From: UBA10649 sp044233495
Lineage (GTDB): Bacteria; Actinomycetota; Actinomycetes; S36-B12
Direction of reading: 5' to 3'
DNA: 9,065 nt
Assembly (NCBI GenBank): GCA_044233495.1
Contig: JBIIJX010000099.1
Coordinates: 1 to 9,065 of the forward strand
A program made the position numbers and the translations under genes. The notes under the pieces were generated by a model. The model was not told where the DNA came from and ran no database searches. It saw only the letters and a program-made list of their open reading frames with translations. This document shows, one piece after another, positions 1 to 6,304 of this stretch (position 1 is the first letter of the stretch; each line of letters begins with the position of its first letter).

Positions 1-849
1 GATCTTGTCTTGGTCACGGGCATGTCCGGCGCCGGCCGCTCCACGGTCGCGCGTGCGCTGGAGGACATGGGCTGGTTCATCATCGACAACATGCCGCCGT
101 CCCTGCTCGTCTCGGCTGTTGACCTTGCGCGCAGCACTCCGGATGTGGATCGGGTGGGTGTTGTTGTCGATGCGCGGGGCGGGACGTTCTTCCGCGAGCT
201 CGCCGATGCCATTGACGCACTTCCGGACGAGGGAGTCAGTCTCCGGTCGGTATTTCTCGAGGCATCGGACGAGGCCCTGGTCCGCAGGTTCGAGAGCTCG
301 CGGCGTCCACATCCGCTCCAGGCCGGACAGCGCATCCTGGACGGACTCCAGGCGGAACGACAGATGCTCGCTGACCTGCGGGCCCGTGCGGACCTCGTGA
401 TCGACACGACGTCCCTGAACGTCCATGAGCTCAGGCGCCGTGTCGAGGATGCCTTCGAGGCTCAGGAGCCCCCGCGGCTCACCTGCACGGTCATGTCGTT
501 CGGTTTCAAGTACGGGATCCCGGTGGACGCCGACATGGTGGCGGATGCGCGCTTCCTGCCCAACCCGTTCTGGGATGAGCGACTGCGACCCTTCACAGGC
601 CTCGATGAGCCGGTGTCCGCGGATGTGCTCTCGCGTCCAGGAGCGGTGGAATTCGTCGAGACCTACGACGCGCTCATCCGGATCGTCTCGAGTGGATACC
701 TTCGCGAAGGAAAGCGCTACGTGACGGTGGCCGTGGGCTGCACCGGTGGCAAGCATCGCAGCGTCGCGCTGGCGGAGGCCCTGGCGCAGCGCCTGCACCA
801 GGACGACGTCGTCGTGCGCACCTTCCATCGCGATCTCGGGCGAGAATGA
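1..849 (+). CDS. rapZ: RapZ-family nucleotide-binding protein (RNase adapter homologue), 5'-truncated
   Basis: The frame is open from base 1, so the true start lies upstream of the window; 282 residues are visible and probably only about 5-15 are missing, given the usual length of about 285-300. Seen: a P-loop (GMSGAGRST, visible residues 7-15), a Walker B-like strand DLVIDT (131-136), the family segment SFGFKYGIPVDAD in the middle, and the C-terminal GCTGGKHRS motif (246-254). In E. coli RapZ is a GTPase/ATPase-fold protein that binds small RNAs and directs RNase E to GlmZ, controlling glucosamine-6-phosphate synthesis. In actinobacteria those RNAs are not known, so the precise role here is inferred from family only. 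The stop overlaps the yvcK start (ATGA, 846-849), implying translational coupling. The rapZ-yvcK-whiA order is the standard one in Gram-positive bacteria. Family assignment is very secure; the biochemical role is less so. Confidence 0.96.
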   Translation, partial: DLVLVTGMSGAGRSTVARALEDMGWFIIDNMPPSLLVSAVDLARSTPDVDRVGVVVDARGGTFFRELADAIDALPDEGVSLRSVFLEASDEALVRRFESSRRPHPLQAGQRILDGLQAERQMLADLRARADLVIDTTSLNVHELRRRVEDAFEAQEPPRLTCTVMSFGFKYGIPVDADMVADARFLPNPFWDERLRPFTGLDEPVSADVLSRPGAVEFVETYDALIRIVSSGYLREGKRYVTVAVGCTGGKHRSVALAEALAQRLHQDDVVVRTFHRDLGRE

Positions 850-1826
850 CGCGGCCCGGTCGCTCGCGGCTGGTTCCTTCCCCTGCGGGCCGAAATGTCG
901 TGGCCTTGGGCGGCGGACACGGTCTGGCCGCGTCCCTCGCTGCCCTGCGGCGGGTCACCGACCAGCTCACCGCCGTGGTCGGCGTGGCGGATGACGGAGG
1001 ATCCAGCGGTCGGTTGCGCGAGGAACTGGGAGTGCTGCCGCCGGGAGACCTCCGGATGGCCCTGGCTGCACTCTGCGGCGATGACGCCTGGGGCCGCACC
1101 TGGGAGCAGGTTGTCCAGCACCGGTTCGGGGGCTCCGGCGAGCTTGCCGGACACTCGCTCGGCAACCTCCTGATCACCGCACTGTGGGAGCAGACCGGTG
1201 ACGCTGTCACCGGATTGGACTGGGTCGGTGCCCTGCTCGGCGCGAATGGTCGCGTGCTGCCCTGCACCACCGTGCCCCTGACCATCGTCGCGGAAGTCCT
1301 CGGACACGATCCAGCCGCTCCCGATCGCGTGGTGGAGGTCCGCGGACAGGTCGCGGTCGCCACGACGCCCGGTGATGTCCTGCACATTGCGCTCGACCCA
1401 CCTGCACCGCCCGCGTGCCCGGAGGCGGTAGCAGCAGTGCTGGAGGCGGATGCCATCGTGCTCGGACCCGGCTCCTGGTACACGTCGGTCATGCCGCACC
1501 TGGTCATCCCGGACCTGGCTCGGGCCATCGCCGAGAGCCCGGCACGTCGCATCGTGGTCCTGAACCTCAATCCTCAGGTGGGCGAGACCACGGGCTTCGC
1601 CGCGCACACCTACCTTGACGTCCTCTACAACTACCTGCCCGACATCCGCGTCGACACCGTCATCGCCGACCGCGATCACGTCGAGGATGTTGCTGCGCTG
1701 CAGCGGTCCTGCGCGGATCTGGGTGCAGACCCTCTCCTGGTCAGCGTCAGCCGACCTGATGCGGGGCATGCAGGGATGCACGATCCGCAGCGCCTCGCCG
1801 TCGCCTTCGACACGGTGCTGGCCTAG
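846..1826 (+). CDS. yvcK: YvcK/CofD-like protein (gluconeogenesis factor family)
   Basis: This 326-residue protein has the CofD/YvcK Rossmann-like fold. Seen: the glycine-rich GGGHGL loop (residues 22-27) after the first strand, VADDGGSSGRL (47-57), GHSLGN (102-107), the LGPGSWYTS segment (206-214) and NPQVGET (242-248). These are the family's nucleotide-sugar and phosphate-binding regions. YvcK proteins bind UDP-GlcNAc-type ligands and are needed for normal cell shape and growth on gluconeogenic carbon sources in Bacillus; the mycobacterial homologue CuvA affects peptidoglycan and nutrient use. It is probably cytosolic; there is no signal peptide or membrane segment. The ATG at 846 overlaps the rapZ stop by 4 nt and was chosen for that reason. 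The first 16 residues are a basic, Pro/Ser-rich leader with no family conservation that I recognise, so a slightly later start cannot be excluded. Ribosome-binding sequence is weak, consistent with coupling. Confidence 0.95.
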   Translation: MTRPGRSRLVPSPAGRNVVALGGGHGLAASLAALRRVTDQLTAVVGVADDGGSSGRLREELGVLPPGDLRMALAALCGDDAWGRTWEQVVQHRFGGSGELAGHSLGNLLITALWEQTGDAVTGLDWVGALLGANGRVLPCTTVPLTIVAEVLGHDPAAPDRVVEVRGQVAVATTPGDVLHIALDPPAPPACPEAVAAVLEADAIVLGPGSWYTSVMPHLVIPDLARAIAESPARRIVVLNLNPQVGETTGFAAHTYLDVLYNYLPDIRVDTVIADRDHVEDVAALQRSCADLGADPLLVSVSRPDAGHAGMHDPQRLAVAFDTVLA

Positions 1827-1836
1827 GGTGTCCTGC

Positions 1837-1864
1837 GGGCGGTGGGCACCAGTGCCACGCGCCC
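1837..1864 (+). other. Bulged stem-loop in the yvcK-whiA intergenic region
   Basis: Seen directly: GGGCG (1837-1841) pairs with CGCCC (1860-1864), GTG (1842-1844) with CAC (1856-1858), and GCA (1846-1848) with TGC (1853-1855). The bulged bases are G1845 and G1859 and the loop is CCAG, giving 11 base pairs. It begins 10 nt after the yvcK stop and ends 53 nt before whiA. No T-run follows, so it is not a canonical intrinsic terminator. It may be a weak terminator, an mRNA 3'-end stabiliser or a whiA leader structure. The rest of the 91-nt gap shows only the whiA ribosome-binding site; I see no convincing whiA promoter. Confidence 0.4.
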
Positions 1865-1899
1865 GGCCCGTGGACGCAGTCGTCGGGGGCGAGCTTGTT

Positions 1900-1907
1900 G
1901 GAAGGGG
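1900..1907 (+). promoter_or_regulatory. Ribosome-binding site of whiA
   Basis: GGAAGGGG lies 10 nt upstream of the ATG at 1918. Together with homology of the N-terminus it decides the whiA start; the same frame is open much further upstream (to about 1615), but that part lies inside yvcK and has no WhiA-like sequence. Confidence 0.6.
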
Positions 1908-1917
1908 TAGCTGCACC

Positions 1918-2898
1918 ATGGCGATGACGTCGGCCGTCAAGGATGAGCTCAGTCGCGTCGAGTTGGCCAAGTCCTGCTGCCGCAAGGCCGAGGTCGCGAC
2001 CATCCTGCGGTTCGCCGGTGGTCTCCACATCGTCGGGGGTCACATCGTCATCGAGGCAGAGCTCGACACCGGTGCTGCCGCCCGGCGGGTCCGCAAGGAC
2101 ATCTTCGAGGTGTACGGCCATGAGGCCGAGGTGGTGCTTGTCCAGGCCGGTGGGCTGCGCAAGGGCTCGAGGTACCTCGTTCGCGTCGTTGACGGCGGAG
2201 AGGCGCTCGCGCGCCAGACCGGAGTGGTCGACGGGAGCGGGCGCCCGGTCCGCGGGCTGCCGCCGGCCATCGTCGCCGGCGGCATGTGCGATGTCGAGGC
2301 AGCCTGGCGGGGTGCATTCCTCGCCCACGGCTCCCTGACTGAGCCGGGGCGCTCGAGCTCCCTCGAGATCACGTGTCCCGGGCCCGAGGCGGCTCTGGCC
2401 CTCGTGGGTGCGGCACGACGCCTCGGCATCGCAGCGAAGTCCCGCGAAGTGAGAGGCGTCGACCGTGTGGTGATCCGCGACGGCGACGGCATCGGCGCGA
2501 TGCTGACCCGACTGGGCGCGCACGAGTCCGTTCTCGCCTGGGAGGAGCGGCGCATGCGCCGCGAGGTGCGCGCGACCGCGAATCGACTCGCGAACTTCGA
2601 TGATGCCAATCTGCGGCGTTCAGCCCGGGCGGCGGTCGCTGCGGGTGCCCGCGTGCAGCGGGCGATGGAGATCCTCGGGTCGGATGTGCCCGACCATCTG
2701 CTCTCGGCCGGTCGCCTGCGTCTGGAGCATCAGCAGGCGAGCCTCGAGGAGCTCGGCTCCCTCGCGGATCCCCCCATGACCAAGGATGCGATCGCGGGCC
2801 GGATCAGGCGCCTGCTCGCCCTCGCCGACAAGCGCGCCGCTGAGTTGGGCATTCCCGATACCGAGGCCGCGCTCGGACCCGATCTCGTCCTGCCGTGA
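1918..2898 (+). CDS. whiA: WhiA, sporulation/cell-division transcription regulator
   Basis: WhiA is a DNA-binding protein made of a LAGLIDADG homing-endonuclease-like domain that has lost nuclease activity and a C-terminal helix-turn-helix. In Streptomyces it acts with WhiB to switch on division and sporulation genes; homologues exist in nearly all Gram-positive bacteria, including non-sporulating ones. Seen: the typical N-terminus MAMTSAVKDELS; an N-terminal domain of about 85 residues with CCRKAE and LRFAGG; the LAGLIDADG-like stretch AWRGAFLAHGSLTEPG (about 129-144); and a strongly conserved C-terminal region with ANRLANFDDANLRR, ASLEELG and PPMTKDAIAGRIRRL, which forms the helix-turn-helix. 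Length (326 residues) is normal for actinobacteria. The start is ATG 1918, giving the family's MAMT-type N-terminus. The stop overlaps the GTG of the next gene (2895-2898). Nothing suggests loss of function. Confidence 0.97.
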   Translation: MAMTSAVKDELSRVELAKSCCRKAEVATILRFAGGLHIVGGHIVIEAELDTGAAARRVRKDIFEVYGHEAEVVLVQAGGLRKGSRYLVRVVDGGEALARQTGVVDGSGRPVRGLPPAIVAGGMCDVEAAWRGAFLAHGSLTEPGRSSSLEITCPGPEAALALVGAARRLGIAAKSREVRGVDRVVIRDGDGIGAMLTRLGAHESVLAWEERRMRREVRATANRLANFDDANLRRSARAAVAAGARVQRAMEILGSDVPDHLLSAGRLRLEHQQASLEELGSLADPPMTKDAIAGRIRRLLALADKRAAELGIPDTEAALGPDLVLP

Positions 2899-3971
2899 CC
2901 CCCTCGGGGTGGTCCGCCTCGACCGGTGGGGCCGGCGGGGACCGGGACTGCGTGTATGTGACCCGCAACTGGGGCGTGCATGACGAGCGCTGGGTCGCTG
3001 CACTGCTCGAGGTCGGGTGCACGCCCTTCGTGGTCTCTCTCGGCCGCGACGTCCACGATGTGCTGGAGATGCGTGAATCAGTCCTCGAAGCAGCAGCCGG
3101 CGGCCTGCCCGTGCTCGCCGGACCCCTGGACACCGTCACCGCGGCCCTGGTCGACCTCGACCTGACGCTCATCGGACTGTCCTGGGGCTACGACCTGGTG
3201 GACGCCGAGCGGATGAAGGTCGACCTGTCCTGGCTGGGCCGCCTCACGGGGCTCATCGTGGACTCGTCGTGGAACGCGGGCATCGCCGAGCGAGCCGGAG
3301 TCGGGGCCAGTGCCATCACCTACCTGCCGTGGGGAGTGGACCTGTCGGTCTTCCAGTACCACGGGCCCTGGATCGATGCCTTCCTCCTCGGCGTACCTCC
3401 GCACGCGCCGCTCGTGGTGTCACTGCGGGCGCATGAGCCGATCTACCGCGTGGCCGACGTCGTCCGGGCGTTCGCGGCCGTTCCACGCCGTCGGGATGTG
3501 CACGAGGACTTCCCCGACCCGTACCTGATCATCGGCCACGAGGGTTCGCTGACGTCCGAGCTACGGGAGCTGGCACGCAGTCTCGGAATCGCGGACCGGG
3601 TGCGATTCATCGGCCGGGTCGACGAGCGCGACCTCGTGCCGTTGCTGGGACGGGCTGCCTGCTACGTGTCGGCCGCCGAGGTCGATGGAACGTCGGTCAC
3701 CCTGCTTCAGGCGATGGCGTGCGGAACTCCGGTCGTCGTCAGCCAGACCCCTGGCAATCTCGACTGGGTCCGAGAGGGCGACACCGGGTTCACCTTTCCC
3801 ACCGGTGACGTGGCAGCCCTCACGGAGGCTCTCATCGCCGTGACGGCGCACTACCCGGTCAGCGTCGTCGAACGCGCCCGTCAGCAGGTGCAGGAGCGCG
3901 CGGACTGGCGGGCCAACCTGCCGCGACTGCGGACCGCTCTCCTTGGGTCCGACTCCGTGGACGCCCGTTGA
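2895..3971 (+). CDS. GT-B fold glycosyltransferase, GT4-like (family glycosyltransferase 1)
   Basis: This 358-residue protein looks like a retaining GT-B glycosyltransferase. The N-terminal half has a Rossmann-type start (CVYVTRNWGVHDERW, about 19-33) and PWGVD before the linker. The C-terminal half has strand/loop LVVSLRAHEP, VRFIGRVDERDLVPLL, and the donor-site segment EVDGTSVTLLQAMACGTPVVVS followed by GNLDWV and GDTGFTFP. The donor-site E-x7-E of GT4 enzymes appears here as D264-x7-Q272. Donor and acceptor cannot be told from sequence; a nucleotide-sugar donor and an envelope or small-molecule acceptor are inference. No signal peptide or membrane helix is visible. The GTG at 2895 overlaps the whiA stop by 4 nt, suggesting co-translation, but its ribosome-binding sequence is poor and the first 18 residues are Gly/Ser/Thr-rich. 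An in-frame GTG at 2952 is an alternative. I do not recognise a named orthologue, and the gene is not a usual part of the whiA-gap neighbourhood. Composition looks similar to its neighbours by eye. Confidence 0.85.
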   Translation: MTPSGWSASTGGAGGDRDCVYVTRNWGVHDERWVAALLEVGCTPFVVSLGRDVHDVLEMRESVLEAAAGGLPVLAGPLDTVTAALVDLDLTLIGLSWGYDLVDAERMKVDLSWLGRLTGLIVDSSWNAGIAERAGVGASAITYLPWGVDLSVFQYHGPWIDAFLLGVPPHAPLVVSLRAHEPIYRVADVVRAFAAVPRRRDVHEDFPDPYLIIGHEGSLTSELRELARSLGIADRVRFIGRVDERDLVPLLGRAACYVSAAEVDGTSVTLLQAMACGTPVVVSQTPGNLDWVREGDTGFTFPTGDVAALTEALIAVTAHYPVSVVERARQQVQERADWRANLPRLRTALLGSDSVDAR

Positions 3972-4001
3972 TCGGATGGCCTCGGGCCCTTGCCTGACGC
4001 C

Positions 4002-4019
4002 GGGTCCCCGGACGGACCC
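4002..4019 (+). other. Inverted repeat upstream of gap (possible operator or terminator)
   Basis: Seen: GGGTCC (4002-4007) and GGACCC (4014-4019) form a perfect 6-bp dyad with a 6-nt spacer. It lies 30 nt after the glycosyltransferase stop and just upstream of the -10-like TAGGAT, across the place where a -35 box would be. Without a T-run it is a poor intrinsic terminator; an operator is possible but unproven. Confidence 0.3.
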
Positions 4020-4022
4020 CAC

Positions 4023-4028
4023 TAGGAT
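4023..4028 (+). promoter_or_regulatory. Candidate -10 element for the gap-pgk-tpiA operon
   Basis: TAGGAT fits the actinobacterial housekeeping -10 pattern (TAnnnT) and lies 62 nt upstream of the gap start, in the only sizeable gap before the glycolytic genes. No good -35 box is seen at 16-18 nt upstream (the sequence there is GC-rich); the TTGCCT at 3990-3995 is too far away. A start point near 4035 would give a leader of about 56 nt. Confidence 0.4.
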
Positions 4029-4052
4029 GGAAGCGTTTACGGACATCGTTCA

Positions 4053-4069
4053 GGGCCCCACGAGGGCTC
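4053..4069 (+). other. Small stem-loop in the gap leader
   Basis: GGGCCC (4053-4058) can pair with GGGCTC (4064-4069), five Watson-Crick pairs plus one G-U, around a CACGA loop. It sits 9 nt before the ribosome-binding site. It could affect mRNA stability or initiation, or be chance in GC-rich DNA. Confidence 0.22.
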
Positions 4070-4078
4070 ACCGTCTTC

Positions 4079-4084
4079 AGGGAG
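4079..4084 (+). promoter_or_regulatory. Ribosome-binding site of gap
   Basis: AGGGAG with a 6-nt spacer before the GTG at 4091. It supports the GTG start, which also gives the expected GAPDH N-terminus (TVKVGINGFGRIGR). Confidence 0.6.
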
Positions 4085-4090
4085 TGGGCA

Positions 4091-5095
4091 GTGACAGTCA
4101 AGGTCGGCATCAACGGCTTCGGCCGCATCGGTCGCAACTTCTACCGGGCCCTGCTCGCCAGTGGCGCCGACGTCGAGGTGGTGGGCGTCAATGACCTCAC
4201 GGACACCACGACCCTGGCCCACCTGCTGAAGTACGACAGCATCCTCGGTCGCCTTGGCGTGAGCGTCGAGGCAGGCGATGGCCAGATCCTGGTCGACGGC
4301 AAGCCGCTCCCGGTCTTCGCCGAGCGCGACCCCGCGAACCTGCCGTGGGGCAAGGTCGGCGCCGACATCGTCATCGAGTCGACCGGCTTCTTCACGGATG
4401 CTGAGAGCGCGGGCAAGCACCTCGCGGCGGGCGCGAAGAAGGTGATCATCTCCGCTCCGGCCAAGGGTGAGGACATCACCATCGTGATGGGCGTCAACGA
4501 CAAGGACTACGACCCGGCGGCGCACAACATCATCTCCAATGCCTCCTGCACGACGAACTGCCTCGCTCCTATGGCGAAGGCCATCGACGACGCGTTCGGC
4601 ATCGAGCGGGGTCTCATGACGACGATCCACGCGTACACCAACGACCAGAACATCCTCGACTACCCGCACAAGGATCTCCGTCGTGCTCGCGCAGCCGCCC
4701 TCAACATGATCCCGACGAGCACGGGTGCCGCCAAGGCCATCGGGCTCGTCATGCCCAACATGAAGGGCAGGCTCGACGGCTATGCCATGCGTGTTCCCGT
4801 CCCCACGGGTTCGGCGACCGACCTCACGGTGGAGTTGAAGACTCCGGCCACCAAGGAGGAGATCAACGCAGTCGTCAAGGCGGCGGCTGACGGCCCGCTT
4901 AAGGGAATCCTGGTCTACACGGAGGATCCCATCGTCTCGACCGACATCGTGACGGATCCGGCGTCCTGCATCTTCGATGCGACCATGACCAATGCGAACG
5001 GCAACATGGTCAAGGTGCTCGGCTGGTACGACAACGAGTGGGGCTACAGCAACCGCTTGGTCGACCTCGTCGGCCTCGTCGGCTCCAAGCTCTAG
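4091..5095 (+). CDS. gap: Glyceraldehyde-3-phosphate dehydrogenase, type I
   Basis: The enzyme oxidises and phosphorylates glyceraldehyde 3-phosphate to 1,3-bisphosphoglycerate in the cytosol. Seen in 334 residues (typical length): the dinucleotide-binding motif GINGFGRIGR (6-15), N34-D35 at the end of the second strand, where Asp favours NAD over NADP, the catalytic motif SNASCTTNC with nucleophile C153, the partner H180 in TIHAYTND, PHKDLRRAR, PTSTGAAKA, and the C-terminal WYDNEWGYSNR. All expected catalytic residues are present. The start is GTG with a good ribosome-binding site. It is the first gene of gap-pgk-tpiA, with pgk only 9 nt downstream, so it is presumably co-transcribed from the upstream region, which holds a -10-like box and two dyads. 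The Asp and the retained Pro in DYPHKDL suggest the glycolytic NAD enzyme rather than a GapB-type gluconeogenic one; this is inference. Confidence 0.98.
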   Translation: MTVKVGINGFGRIGRNFYRALLASGADVEVVGVNDLTDTTTLAHLLKYDSILGRLGVSVEAGDGQILVDGKPLPVFAERDPANLPWGKVGADIVIESTGFFTDAESAGKHLAAGAKKVIISAPAKGEDITIVMGVNDKDYDPAAHNIISNASCTTNCLAPMAKAIDDAFGIERGLMTTIHAYTNDQNILDYPHKDLRRARAAALNMIPTSTGAAKAIGLVMPNMKGRLDGYAMRVPVPTGSATDLTVELKTPATKEEINAVVKAAADGPLKGILVYTEDPIVSTDIVTDPASCIFDATMTNANGNMVKVLGWYDNEWGYSNRLVDLVGLVGSKL

Positions 5096-5104
5096 GCGTA
5101 TCGC

Positions 5105-6304
5105 ATGCAGTCGCTCGACGACATCGACGTCGCCGGGAAGACCGTGCTGGTCAGGGCTGACTTCAACGTCCCCCTGGCGGACGGCCCGGACGGCGCGCCC
5201 GTGATCACCGACGACGGTCGGATCGTGGCGGCCCTCCCGACGCTGGAGCACCTGCGCCGGCAGGGGGCCCGCGTTGTGGTGGTCGCCCACCTCGGCCGTG
5301 CCAAGGGCGAGGTCATTCCGGAGCTGAGCCTCCGGCCGGTGGCTGTCCGCCTCGCTGAACTACTGGGTTCGCCTGTCGACCTGGTGCCCCTCGCCGAGGC
5401 TCCGACGGCAGTTGCCCGGCTGGCTCCCGGGGATGTCCTGCTGCTGGAGAACATCCGCTTCGACGCGCGCGAGACCAGCAAGGATGCACGGGAGCGTCAG
5501 GCGCTCGCAGCCGAATTGGCCGCGCTGGCAGACGTCTACGTGTCCGATGGCTTCGGAGTCGTGCACCGCAACCAGGCGTCGGTCACCGATGTCGCACGCC
5601 TGCTGCCCAGCGCCGCCGGCCGACTGGTCCACAGAGAGGCATCAGTCTTCGGTGCGATCATGGCCGATCCCGCCCGGCCATTCGTCGTGGTGCTCGGCGG
5701 ATCCAAGGTCAGCGACAAGCTGGGTGTCATCGGCAATCTGCTGGCGAGAGTGGACCGCCTCCTCATCGGCGGGGGCATGGCCTACACCTTCCTTGCGGCG
5801 CAGGGACATGGCGTCGGCACCTCCCTGCTCGAGGAGGATCAGCTCGAGACTGTCCGCGGCTTCATCGACCAGGCGCGCAGCACGGGAGTTGAGCTCGTGC
5901 TGCCGGTTGACATCGTGGTTGCGGATCGCTTCGCAGCCGATGCGCAGGTGGAGGTCGTCTCGGCCGATGCGATTCCGGAGGGCTGGATGGGCCTGGACAT
6001 CGGCCCGCGCACGCGAGAGCTGTTCGCCGCTCGGATAGCAGACGCGGGCACGGTGGTCTGGAACGGCCCCATGGGCGTGTTTGAGATGGCGCCCTTCGCC
6101 GGTGGCACCCTCGCGGTTGCGCGCGCGATGGCCAGCTCGCCGGCGATGACGGTCATCGGCGGAGGCGACTCGGCTGCGGCCGTGCGCATCCTCGATGTTG
6201 ACGAGGACCGATTCACCCACATCAGCACGGGAGGTGGGGCGAGCCTGGAATTCCTGGAGGGCAAGACGCTCCCCGGGCTGGCCGTACTGGAGGAGACCGC
6301 CTGA
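5105..6304 (+). CDS. pgk: Phosphoglycerate kinase
   Basis: Transfers phosphate from 1,3-bisphosphoglycerate to ADP, making ATP and 3-phosphoglycerate; monomeric two-domain cytosolic enzyme. Seen in 399 residues (normal length): RADFNVP (17-23) with the substrate-binding Arg, Asp and Asn; HLGRAKG (62-68); LLENIRF; HRNQAS; the nucleotide-binding LGGSKVSDKL (197-206) with K201; GGGMAYTFL; WNGPMGVFE (319-327); GGGDSAAAV (352-360); and the terminal STGGGASLEFLEGKTLPG. No key residue is missing; the usual Pro in HLGRPKG is Ala here, a mild variant. The ATG at 5105 follows the gap stop by 9 nt. Only a weak AGG (5094-5096, inside the gap stop region) precedes it, so translation probably depends on ribosomes finishing gap. 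Its stop overlaps the tpiA start by 1 nt. Confidence 0.98.
   Translation: MQSLDDIDVAGKTVLVRADFNVPLADGPDGAPVITDDGRIVAALPTLEHLRRQGARVVVVAHLGRAKGEVIPELSLRPVAVRLAELLGSPVDLVPLAEAPTAVARLAPGDVLLLENIRFDARETSKDARERQALAAELAALADVYVSDGFGVVHRNQASVTDVARLLPSAAGRLVHREASVFGAIMADPARPFVVVLGGSKVSDKLGVIGNLLARVDRLLIGGGMAYTFLAAQGHGVGTSLLEEDQLETVRGFIDQARSTGVELVLPVDIVVADRFAADAQVEVVSADAIPEGWMGLDIGPRTRELFAARIADAGTVVWNGPMGVFEMAPFAGGTLAVARAMASSPAMTVIGGGDSAAAVRILDVDEDRFTHISTGGGASLEFLEGKTLPGLAVLEETA

Noticed and set aside
1615..1917. Upstream extension of the whiA frame
   Set aside because: The frame is open, but it overlaps the yvcK 3' end and the intergenic hairpin, and WhiA homologues start at MAMT, matching ATG 1918 with its ribosome-binding site.
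717..2030. Long minus-strand open frame (437 codons) opposite yvcK, and a second one at 674-1570
   Set aside because: They lie wholly opposite well-recognised genes, show no protein-family motif and have Arg/Ser/Pro-rich composition typical of shadow frames in high-GC DNA.
3990..3995. TTGCCT as a -35 box for gap
   Set aside because: The spacer to TAGGAT would be 27 nt, far outside the usual 16-19.
4037..5290. Minus-strand open frame of 417 codons opposite gap
   Set aside because: Shadow of gap; Asp/Val/His/Arg-rich, repetitive composition from reverse reading of G/C-ending codons; no domain recognisable.
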